Shown piece after piece: positions 1 through 5,428 of a DNA stretch of 6,072 nt. Below the pieces are notes generated by a model. That model was not told the DNA's origin, ran no database searches, and worked only from the letters and a program-made list of their open reading frames with translations. Origin of the DNA: Christensenella sp. UBA1260. Its GTDB lineage: Bacteria > Bacillota > Clostridia > Christensenellales > CAG-917. A program made the translations under genes and the position numbers. Location of the stretch: assembly GCA_002308155.1 (NCBI GenBank), contig DBVQ01000089.1, positions 1-6,072 on the forward strand, given 5' to 3'. Numbering within the stretch: position 1 is the stretch's first letter; each line of letters opens with the position of its first letter.

Positions 1-180
1 AAGTTTGCCAATCATTGGGCGGTCTTCTTTTGGAACTCCCGCCATATCTCTCATGAGTGCGGAAATCTCACCCGACTTGCCAAGGTACTTCACTCTCACG
101 TCATTGAGTTCTGCAGTTGTTGTTGCGAACTCAATAAGAGCAAGCGCCTCATTTTTGATTTTGTCCATTTTCTCTTTCAT
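1..180 (-). CDS. pheS: Phenylalanyl-tRNA synthetase alpha subunit, N-terminal 60 codons (partial)
   Basis: Seen: reading leftward from the ATG at 178-180, an uninterrupted frame of 60 codons runs off the left edge. It contains ELNDVRVKYLGKSGEISAL and VPKEDRPMIGKL, the well-conserved N-terminal stretch of bacterial PheS (pattern L..LR.KYLGKKGE.., then PEERP..G). Known: PheS is the catalytic alpha subunit of the cytoplasmic alpha2beta2 enzyme that charges tRNA-Phe with phenylalanine using ATP; this N-terminal part forms the coiled-coil arm that contacts tRNA. The aminoacylation core and any pheT partner lie outside the window. The start is supported by GGAGAG at 187-192, 6 nt from the ATG. A second in-frame ATG at codon 5 is less well placed. 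A dedicated promoter lies at 245-273, so this is the first gene of its transcript. Family assignment is secure despite the truncation. Confidence 0.93.
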   Translation of the reverse strand, partial: MKEKMDKIKNEALALIEFATTTAELNDVRVKYLGKSGEISALMRDMAGVPKEDRPMIGKL

Positions 181-199
181 AGAAAACTCTCCAAAAGCT

Positions 200-213
200 T
201 ACGCATATGCGTA
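200..213. repeat. Perfect 14-bp palindrome in the pheS leader
   Basis: TACGCATATGCGTA is a perfect 14-bp palindrome lying between the predicted pheS start of transcription and the Shine-Dalgarno GGAGAG. It is flanked in the RNA by CTTA and TAAG, which could extend a hairpin around a small bulge. It could be a protein operator or a leader hairpin near the ribosome site. Function unknown. Confidence 0.5.
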
Positions 214-244
214 CATTAAGCGCGCAAGCGAAATATACTTTAAT

Positions 245-273
245 ATCATAACAATTTTCGTTTGAATAGTCAA
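245..273 (-). promoter_or_regulatory. Sigma-A promoter of pheS
   Basis: On the minus strand, TTGACT (268-273) and TATGAT (245-250) are separated by exactly 17 nt, a near-consensus vegetative promoter. The predicted start is near 238, giving a leader of about 58 nt to the pheS ATG. That is too short for a T-box riboswitch, a common control of pheS in Firmicutes; no T-box specifier or antiterminator sequence is seen. Confidence 0.85.
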
Positions 274-314
274 CAAAAGCGCGATATTCTTGCCAAAAAC
301 TGATCAAAATAGTG

Positions 315-349
315 CAAAAATAATAAAAAAGGCGATTTAATCGCCTTTT
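315..349 (-). terminator. Intrinsic terminator of the 464-residue gene, stop codon in its loop
   Basis: Minus strand: a 10-bp stem (arms 327-336 and 340-349, AAAAGGCGAT / ATCGCCTTTT) with a 3-nt loop, followed by an interrupted T-rich tract. The loop, 337-339, is the TAA stop of the upstream gene, so the last codons (PKGD) form one side of the stem. It ends that unit about 40 nt before the pheS -35 box. Confidence 0.85.
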
Positions 350-1731
350 GGTAAAATATATGTGATATCAAGCGGTTTGTCAGTGAGTTTGAATATTGAA
401 GTTCCAGTGAGTTTTGTTTTGCCAAGATATACTTCACGCTCTGCGCCTCTTAGAATATGCAGATTGTGAATTGTTCCTTCATAGTCAAACAATATGTCTG
501 CACGCACTATAATCGAAGGTAAATGAGGACTCACTTTCATCTTGCCACTTTGCACCAATATTCCGAGATTTATGTTTTTGAACCTGCCGATATTTTCAAA
601 AGTATTCTCAAATATTGATGATTTTAGAGTAGTTTTGTCTCCTTTGCCGACGCGATTGCCTCCAAATAGTAGCGTCATAAGCGTCTTTGACGACAAAGCC
701 GATGCCAGCATCGCAATACCCTCTTTTGCAAATATTGCAGACAATTTATGCTGAAATAAACCTGTTCTTATCACTTTTATATGAGCAGAGTTTGCAGATT
801 TTGTAAAATTGTCAACCCGTATTGCAAACAAAAACTCATCAGTATTCTCTTTGTCGCTCAGTTTTTTGACAAGTTTTAAAAACGCACTTCTCTCTTCTTC
901 GGTCGCAGCATCAAATGCCTCATATTTACAAAACATTTGAAGCGGCGTATAAAAACTTGAAAAATCCGTCTCCTCAATCTTATGTTTTGTTTGCAAAACT
1001 GTGCAGATTCCATTTTGAATGTTTAGTATATACTCATTTCGTGCAAAAACACACTCTTGACTGTCATATAGTCCCCTTGAGTCACAAAAGGACAGGAATA
1101 TTTTGCTGTTTTTCAGTTGCAAATATGTCTTTTCATCCTTGATTAGATATGGTGTTTTAGCATTTTTGTCCGCAATATACTTCATTTTGCATATAATCTT
1201 CAAATCATTTAGCAAAAACGCCAATTTTTTGATTAAAACAAACAAAAATGCACTGTTCAGTGCAAAAACTTCATCAAAACCTAATGTTTTATGTGCATTT
1301 TGGATGTTTATTAGTGCCGCTATTCTCTCTCCATCATAGGCAAAATCGCATGATTTCAGACAAAACTCAGCAAGTTTTACAACACGCGGAACACCGTCAA
1401 TACTTGGCAGAGTCGTCAAATCTTCAAACTTTTGCTTTGCAAACTCCTTTATTTGCGCCGAATAACTGAGTATTGATTGAAAATACTGCTTGTTTTTTTG
1501 TCGTGATATTGTTCTAAGTGATGACTTGATTGAAGAAACATAGTATTCCAAATTTAGTTTTGTGCCTTGTTGTTTTGGCAAAGAAAAAGTTTTTACATAT
1601 TCACTGCCTTTTGTCTTAAAATCGTCAAAATCCGCTATTCTAACAGCAAATTCTTCTCTTAGTCTTGGTTTTGAGATGGTAAAAATCATCAAAAATATGC
1701 CTATTATAAATACAGCCAAAGCATATATCAT
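337..1731 (-). CDS. Membrane-anchored protein of unknown function; possible core-less relative of NdvB/GH94 proteins
   Basis: I do not recognise this 464-residue protein as a whole. Seen: one N-terminal hydrophobic helix (about residues 2-19) followed by KPRLR, suggesting a single-pass anchor. Residues 112-172 (DGVPRVVKLAEF, a D..GERIAALI motif, then TLGFDEVFAL and LIKKLAFL) resemble the region in giant cyclic beta-1,2-glucan synthases (NdvB type) that reads LPRVY.LA...L.EL.ALP..L...LIE.L. Residues 396-464 (KMKVSPHLPS, YEGTIHNLHI, then GKTKLTGTSI) resemble the C-terminal sandwich of GH94 phosphorylase-like proteins (L...PC.P, T.Y.I, V.GK...G). Known NdvB proteins have about 2,800 residues; glycosyltransferase and GH94 barrel domains are absent here. 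Inference: a deleted, non-catalytic derivative. The gene is A/T-rich, has no clear Shine-Dalgarno at its ATG and no convincing promoter. The frame is intact over 464 codons, which argues that it is expressed. Confidence 0.75.
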   Translation of the reverse strand: MIYALAVFIIGIFLMIFTISKPRLREEFAVRIADFDDFKTKGSEYVKTFSLPKQQGTKLNLEYYVSSIKSSLRTISRQKNKQYFQSILSYSAQIKEFAKQKFEDLTTLPSIDGVPRVVKLAEFCLKSCDFAYDGERIAALINIQNAHKTLGFDEVFALNSAFLFVLIKKLAFLLNDLKIICKMKYIADKNAKTPYLIKDEKTYLQLKNSKIFLSFCDSRGLYDSQECVFARNEYILNIQNGICTVLQTKHKIEETDFSSFYTPLQMFCKYEAFDAATEEERSAFLKLVKKLSDKENTDEFLFAIRVDNFTKSANSAHIKVIRTGLFQHKLSAIFAKEGIAMLASALSSKTLMTLLFGGNRVGKGDKTTLKSSIFENTFENIGRFKNINLGILVQSGKMKVSPHLPSIIVRADILFDYEGTIHNLHILRGAEREVYLGKTKLTGTSIFKLTDKPLDITYILPKGD

Positions 1732-1766
1732 AAAGATATTTTTGCCAGATGCAAAAAAGTTAAACC

Positions 1767-1804
1767 AAAAAAAGAAAACGGAAAGTTCATGCGCTCTCCG
1801 TTTT
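1767..1804 (-). terminator. Intrinsic terminator of rnpB
   Basis: Minus strand: arms AAAACGGA (1797-1804) and TCCGTTTT (1775-1782), 8 bp with a 14-nt loop that can pair slightly further, then a C and seven T residues (1767-1773). It starts 6 nt beyond the P1 helix of RNase P RNA, so it ends the rnpB precursor. Confidence 0.88.
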
Positions 1805-1809
1805 CATGT

Positions 1810-2124
1810 GCGAGATAGTCTGTAAGCCGAGTTCTGTATTTGACGGCCATCTATCTAGGTCGTACATTTCTGCACGACTCAAGCGAATGGGAGGCTTGCG
1901 GGCCACTTTTTTGCCTCCGTTCTTGCATCGAGTGGGGTTTACACCGCGCCTTGTCGCCAATTTGCGCGTGAGCTCTTACCTCACGTTTCCATCCTTACCC
2001 TTGCGGGCGGTTGTTTTCTGTTGCACTGTCCTTGAAGTCACCTTCACCGGGAGTTACCCGGCACCCTTGCCCTATGATGCTCGGACTTTCCTCAATATTT
2101 CATGCGACCGTCTGGCTAACTCGC
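1810..2124 (-). ncRNA. rnpB: RNase P RNA, type A, compact form
   Basis: Catalytic RNA of ribonuclease P, which cuts the 5' leader from precursor tRNAs together with the RnpA protein. Seen: both halves of the universal core, GAGGAAAGTCCGAGC (2079-2093) and ACAGAACTCGGCTTAC (1822-1837), which pair as P4 with a covariant CCGAG/CTCGG. Between them are CATAGGGCAAGGGTGCC, AGTGCAACAGAAA, GAGGTAAGAGCTCAC and GTGTAAACCCCA, the usual markers of the specificity and catalytic domains. The ends pair as P1: 2116-2124 with 1810-1818, 8 of 9 positions. P2 is GACGG with CCGTC. The layout fits type A rather than the Bacillus type B. At about 315 nt it is shorter than the 377 nt of E. coli: P3 is nearly absent, P9 and P12 are short, and L15 is a simple loop. 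The 5' end is placed at the first G of P1, 7 nt from the -10 box. Confidence 0.96.
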
Positions 2125-2130
2125 TGGATT

Positions 2131-2159
2131 AATATAACATATAGTTTTGAATATTTCAA
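2131..2159 (-). promoter_or_regulatory. Sigma-A promoter of rnpB
   Basis: Minus strand: TTGAAA (2154-2159), a 17-nt spacer, then TATATT (2131-2136). Seven nt further is G2124, the first base of helix P1, so transcription likely begins at or next to the mature 5' end. The promoter begins only 2 nt after the recN terminator T-tract. The stretch GCTTGAAATATT at its -35 region also occurs in the nadK promoter. Confidence 0.88.
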
Positions 2160-2161
2160 GC

Positions 2162-2196
2162 AAAAACGCAGTAGATTTTGTGTTTCTACTGCGTTT
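2162..2196 (-). terminator. Strong intrinsic terminator after recN
   Basis: Minus strand: perfect 12-bp stem with arms AAACGCAGTAGA / TCTACTGCGTTT (2185-2196 and 2164-2175), a 9-nt loop, and T residues at 2162-2166 that partly overlap the stem. It lies about 37 nt beyond the recN stop and separates the nadK-argR-recN unit from rnpB. Confidence 0.9.
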
Positions 2197-2233
2197 AATA
2201 CTTATTTTGAAGAATCCATGCGTATTATCGATA

Positions 2234-3928
2234 TTATTTTTGCAAACTTGCCTTGTATCTATCCGCCCAAGCACGCATCTCTTTTGCGTGCGGAATCGCG
2301 TATTGCGAATAGCTGTCACCGCCGATGAGTCGTGCAAGCTCGTCCGTGTCGTCATCAAGAAGTGTAATATGCGTGAGTGTCTTGCCGTTTTCAGTGGACT
2401 TTGCAATGAGATAGTGATTGTCCGCCATAGCGGCAAGGCTTGGCATGTGCGTCACTGCAATGACTTGACGGTTTCTTGATATATTGCACATCTTTTCGGA
2501 CACAACTGCGGAAATATTGCCTGAAATGCCCGTATCAATCTCGTCAAAAACCATTGTGCCGATGCCGTCAATCTTTGCAACGATATTTTTGAGCGCAAGC
2601 ATAAATCTTGACATCTCGCCGCCGGAAATTATCTTTGCAAGCGGTTTAAGCGGTTCGCCGACGTTTGGAGAAATCAAAAACTCAACTGTATCGGCACCGT
2701 GTCTGTCAATATTGTACACATCTTTTGCGCTTTCTATATTAACTTCAAACGTAGAGCCATTCATGCCAAGATCGGCAAGTTCTTTGAGCATGGCTTTTTC
2801 AAATTCTTTTGCGGTGTCTCTGCGGAGTTTTGTGAGTTTTTCCGCCTTATTTTTCAATTCATCGCTTGCCTTTTTGAGTTCTTTTTCAAGTTTTTCAACG
2901 GCCTCATCTGCATTGCTCAGCATATCAAACTCGTCATTGATTTCTTGATAGAACTTTTGAACTGCCTCATACGTTCCACCGTATTTTCTGAGAATTGAGC
3001 GGACAATTTCAAGACGTTCTTCAAGTTTGTCAGCCGAGCGTGCGTCAAATCCAAGTTGGTCAACCTTTTCACTCAAAGTGTCGCAGATATCTTGGATTTC
3101 CGCCTTACAAGAGAGTAATCTTTCTTGAATATCCGGTAGTTCCTCATCAAAATCAACGATTGAGCCAAGATTTGCGGACGCATTTTTAAGTGCTGCGGAA
3201 ACGCCCGTACCTTCATAACCTTCAAGTGTTGACTTTGCGGTTTCAAGAGCGGTCAAAATCTTCTCCATATTGCGTATGCGTCTGCGTCCCGCAAGCAGTT
3301 CTTCTTCCTCGCCCTCTTTGACGTCTGCTTCAGAAATATCTCCAATTTGGAAAGCAAGGATATCAAGGCGTCTTTCTCTTACTTTCTTATCACCGAGCTC
3401 GTTCAATTCTAAAAGAATTGAGCGGTAGTTGTCAAACGCGAGTGCATTGTCATATCTTGCGGCAATAAGTTTTTCTCCGCCCATGCTGTCAAGAAGCCAA
3501 ATATGGTTCTTTGGGTTGAGCAATGATTGATGTTCGTGCTGACCGTGAATGTCAACAAGAAGTGCCGTAAGTCCTCTCAGAACAGACAAATTGACTGCTC
3601 TTCCGTTTATTCTGCACTCGTTCTTGCCGTCCACAGACATTTTTCTGCGGATGATGAGGACGTCGTCTTCACTTATGCCCATTTCGTCAAAGTATTCACC
3701 GACAGCAGGCGTCATGTAGTCTTCAAAAACAGCTTGCACGGCTGCGTAGTCAGTGCCGTATCGAATGAGTGACTTGTCTGCTCTTTCGCCGAGCACAAAA
3801 TTGAGCGAGTCTATAATTATTGACTTGCCCGCGCCTGTTTCGCCGCTCAAAATGTTCAAGCCGGATTTGAGTTGCAATTCAAGCTTGTCAATGAGCGCAA
3901 TGTTTTCAATTGAAAGTTCAGAAATCAT
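2234..3928 (-). CDS. recN: DNA repair protein RecN (SMC-like ATPase)
   Basis: RecN is a cytoplasmic SMC-family ATPase recruited early to DNA double-strand breaks, where it helps gather ends for recombination. Seen over 564 residues (family usually about 550-570): N-terminal FGF-like entry with IENIALIDK; Walker A GETGAGKS at 29-36; GQHEHQSLL at 129-137, characteristic of RecN; a coiled-coil middle rich in E, K and L (about 160-385) broken by a central hinge-like stretch; ABC signature ISGGEMSR at 434-441; Walker B TMVFDEID at 458-465; and the H-loop AVTHMPSLA at 491-499. All ATPase elements are intact. The ATG has a good ribosome site, AAGGTG at 3933-3938. recN lies 41 nt after argR, with a T-rich hairpin in between, and is the last gene before a strong terminator. 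No Firmicute LexA box was seen upstream, so SOS control is not evident here. Identification is secure. Confidence 0.98.
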   Translation of the reverse strand: MISELSIENIALIDKLELQLKSGLNILSGETGAGKSIIIDSLNFVLGERADKSLIRYGTDYAAVQAVFEDYMTPAVGEYFDEMGISEDDVLIIRRKMSVDGKNECRINGRAVNLSVLRGLTALLVDIHGQHEHQSLLNPKNHIWLLDSMGGEKLIAARYDNALAFDNYRSILLELNELGDKKVRERRLDILAFQIGDISEADVKEGEEEELLAGRRRIRNMEKILTALETAKSTLEGYEGTGVSAALKNASANLGSIVDFDEELPDIQERLLSCKAEIQDICDTLSEKVDQLGFDARSADKLEERLEIVRSILRKYGGTYEAVQKFYQEINDEFDMLSNADEAVEKLEKELKKASDELKNKAEKLTKLRRDTAKEFEKAMLKELADLGMNGSTFEVNIESAKDVYNIDRHGADTVEFLISPNVGEPLKPLAKIISGGEMSRFMLALKNIVAKIDGIGTMVFDEIDTGISGNISAVVSEKMCNISRNRQVIAVTHMPSLAAMADNHYLIAKSTENGKTLTHITLLDDDTDELARLIGGDSYSQYAIPHAKEMRAWADRYKASLQK

Positions 3929-3941
3929 ATTTCACCTTTTT

Positions 3942-3966
3942 AAAAAACTATAATCACAGATTATAG
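3942..3966 (-). promoter_or_regulatory. A/T-rich hairpin with T6 between argR and recN, possible weak terminator or attenuator
   Basis: Minus strand: perfect 8-bp inverted repeat CTATAATC-TGT-GATTATAG (arms 3959-3966 and 3948-3955), immediately followed by six T residues (3942-3947), then the recN ribosome site. The form is that of an intrinsic terminator, but the stem has only two G-C pairs and would be weak. It starts 3 nt after the argR stop. A TATAAT within the left arm has no matching -35 box. It may reduce recN relative to argR. Confidence 0.5.
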
Positions 3967-3969
3967 GAG

Positions 3970-4440
3970 TTAGCGAAGTCTTGCCGTATCAAGCAAATCT
4001 TCTAATCTTTGTTTTATGATCTCTGTATTTTTGATAGTATCAACTGCAACAAAAATGGTATTATCGCCCGCAATAACGCCGAGCACCTCGTCATACTTCA
4101 ATCTGTCAATAAGTTCAGATGCAGGACCGGCACTGCCCGGCTCTGTTCTCAACACGACAAGATTTTCAGCAGCGCGAATTGAAAGGACTGTACTCTTGAA
4201 AATGTTCAAAAATTTGTCTGACGTTGTAGCTTCTTTTTGCTCATGCGCGACATACTTGTAGTGTCTGCCGTCAGCCGCCAACGTCTTTATAATATTCATC
4301 TCTTTGATATCGCGTGAAATCGTCGCCTGCGTCACATTAAAGCCTTCGGCTTTGAGATATGTGACAAGCTCCTCTTGTGTGTCTATATCGTGCTTTGAGA
4401 TGATATCGAGGATTCTTATTTGTCTGTTTGCTCTTGACAT
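3970..4440 (-). CDS. argR: Arginine repressor ArgR/AhrC
   Basis: Hexameric, arginine-responsive DNA-binding regulator of arginine biosynthesis and catabolism. Seen over 156 residues (family about 150-156): N-terminal winged helix with RQIRILDIISKHDIDTQEEL and the recognition helix TQATISRDIKEM (residues 37-48); C-terminal oligomerisation and arginine-binding domain with PGSAGPASELIDRL (101-114) and GVIAGDNTIFV (121-131). In E. coli the last motif is GTIAGDDTI, whose two Asp residues bind arginine; here the second is Asn127. Start choice: ATG at 4438-4440 has GGAGTG (4444-4449) in good position and gives the family N terminus MSRANRQIRIL. A longer reading from a TTG at 4473 would overlap nadK by 31 nt and has no ribosome site. 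The ribosome site overlaps the nadK stop codon, 2 nt separating the genes, so translation is probably coupled. Confidence 0.97.
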   Translation of the reverse strand: MSRANRQIRILDIISKHDIDTQEELVTYLKAEGFNVTQATISRDIKEMNIIKTLAADGRHYKYVAHEQKEATTSDKFLNIFKSTVLSIRAAENLVVLRTEPGSAGPASELIDRLKYDEVLGVIAGDNTIFVAVDTIKNTEIIKQRLEDLLDTARLR

Positions 4441-4442
4441 AT

Positions 4443-5255
4443 TCACTCCGTCTTTTGAAGCGTAGTACTCCAAACGTTCATTTTTTTCAGTAGTTTATTA
4501 AAGAAGTTTTCACTGCTCGTCTTGACAAATTTTGCAGTCTTGTTTGAGGTCTTGATTTTGACACTTTCGCCGACTTTTGCGCATCCCACGAGATTGCCGT
4601 CAAGTGTCAAAGACGCTTCGCCCTCATCACCTGCAATGCGCACCTCAATATTTGCCTTGTCACTCACTACAATCGGACGTGAGTGCAATGAGTGCGGACA
4701 AATTGGGTTGACTATTATTGCTTTGACATCAGGCGCAACAATAGGACCGCCCGCCGAAAGCGAATATGCGGTTGAACCAGTTGGCGTTGAAACAATGAGT
4801 CCATCACTCTTGAATGTGTCTGCAAAATTGTCGTCAACATAGAGATCAATCACAATTGGACGTGCGCCCGTGCTCTTGACAACGAGTTCGTTGATTGCAA
4901 GATACTCTTTTGATGCGTTTGCAACGCTCAAAACAGCTTTGTCAATATGCTTATTGGATTTGAGTGCGGCAGCAAGCTCTGCACTCGTTGCATCCTTGTC
5001 AAACTCAGTGAGGAATCCAAGATAACCAAGATTTACGCCAAGTACAGGGATATCAAACGCAAGTGCGTGGCGAGCGGCATCAAGCATTGTTCCGTCTCCG
5101 CCGAACACCAAAACCCTGTCAAAATCCGCAGTCAATTCCTTGGACGAGCCGAGCTCTTGAATATCAAAATCGCCCGACTCTTTCAAGCCGTCAAGCAACC
5201 ACTTTTTGAGCGGATTATCCATAATTCCTTTCTTTGATATTACAGCGATTTTCAT
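4443..5255 (-). CDS. nadK: NAD kinase (ATP-NAD kinase)
   Basis: Cytoplasmic kinase that phosphorylates the 2'-OH of the NAD adenosine ribose to give NADP. Seen over 270 residues, normal for the family: beta1 strand MKIAVISKK; GGDGT at 52-56 (phosphate binding and catalytic Asp); GVNLGYLGFLTEF at 73-85; AINELVV at 120-126 (Asn-Glu contact to NAD); the glycine-rich TPTGSTAYSLSAGGPI at 157-172; NPICPHSLHSRPIV at 183-196; SLTLDG at 215-220. All hallmark residues are present. It is the first gene of nadK-argR-recN, driven by the promoter at 5266-5294. The ATG lies only 10 nt from the -10 box, so the mRNA leader is about 4 nt and no Shine-Dalgarno precedes it. The internal Met12 has AAAGGA ahead of it, but starting there would remove the conserved beta1 strand, so the first ATG is kept. 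Confidence 0.97.
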   Translation of the reverse strand: MKIAVISKKGIMDNPLKKWLLDGLKESGDFDIQELGSSKELTADFDRVLVFGGDGTMLDAARHALAFDIPVLGVNLGYLGFLTEFDKDATSAELAAALKSNKHIDKAVLSVANASKEYLAINELVVKSTGARPIVIDLYVDDNFADTFKSDGLIVSTPTGSTAYSLSAGGPIVAPDVKAIIVNPICPHSLHSRPIVVSDKANIEVRIAGDEGEASLTLDGNLVGCAKVGESVKIKTSNKTAKFVKTSSENFFNKLLKKMNVWSTTLQKTE

Positions 5256-5265
5256 AAGCTTTTTA

Positions 5266-5294
5266 ATTATATATTAAACCTCAAAATATTTCAA
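5266..5294 (-). promoter_or_regulatory. Sigma-A promoter of the nadK-argR-recN unit
   Basis: Minus strand: TTGAAA (5289-5294), a 17-nt spacer, then a perfect TATAAT (5266-5271). With +1 taken 7 nt beyond the -10 box (about 5259), the leader to the nadK ATG at 5255 is about 4 nt. This shows that nadK does not depend on read-through from tlyA. Confidence 0.88.
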
Positions 5295-5302
5295 GCCAAA
5301 AA

Positions 5303-5348
5303 TGCATAAAAACCAAAATATTGCATAAAATCCTCTGAAAATTGCATA
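5303..5348. repeat. Three direct repeats of TATGCA upstream of nadK
   Basis: Minus strand: TATGCAATTTT, TATGCAATATTTT and TATGCATTTTT, with the cores (plus-strand TGCATA) at 5343-5348, 5322-5327 and 5303-5308. The spacings are 21 and 19 bp, about two helical turns, so the copies sit on one face of the DNA. They lie just upstream of the nadK -35 box and about 45 bp from the promoter of the divergent small gene. TGCAT fits a loose ArgR half-site (TGNAT), but no paired ARG box is seen. Confidence 0.5.
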
Positions 5349-5393
5349 TTTTGACCGTTTTTATTGATAACAGACGCTTTTAAGCAAATCGTG

Positions 5394-5422
5394 TTGACAT
5401 TGAGGTTTCAATGAAGTATAAT
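5394..5422 (+). promoter_or_regulatory. Perfect consensus sigma-A promoter of the small plus-strand gene
   Basis: TTGACA (5394-5399), a 17-nt spacer, TATAAT (5417-5422): 12 of 12 consensus bases with ideal spacing, the strongest promoter in the window. The 7th base after the -10 box is A5429, the first base of the ATG of the small gene. The spacer contains the inverted repeat CATTGA-GGTT-TCAATG (5398-5413), placed where a repressor would block RNA polymerase. Confidence 0.9.
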
Positions 5423-5428
5423 TTTTGT

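Noticed and set aside
5..265. Plus-strand frame of 86 codons at the left edge
   Set aside because: It is antisense to pheS and runs through the pheS promoter and leader; no ribosome site or domain.
1806..2132. Plus-strand open frame of 108 codons, and overlapping frames at 2011-2328
   Set aside because: It lies across the rnpB gene on the opposite strand; the sequence is explained by conserved RNase P RNA core motifs and has no ribosome site or protein motif.
2484..2948. Plus-strand open frame of 154 codons
   Set aside because: It is antisense to the recN coiled-coil region; its Ser/Phe-rich composition is the expected reverse complement of Glu/Lys/Leu codons.
3960..3990. Independent promoter for recN using TATAAT at 3960-3965
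   Set aside because: No acceptable -35 box at 16-18 nt; the TATAAT is part of the inverted repeat.
4441..4473. Longer ArgR start from a TTG at 4473
   Set aside because: It would overlap nadK by 31 nt, has no Shine-Dalgarno, and adds residues not typical of the family; the ATG at 4440 has GGAGTG.
4455..4490. LexA (SOS) box ahead of argR or recN
   Set aside because: AACGTT is present within nadK, but the Firmicute CGAAC-N4-GTTCG spacing and arms are not.
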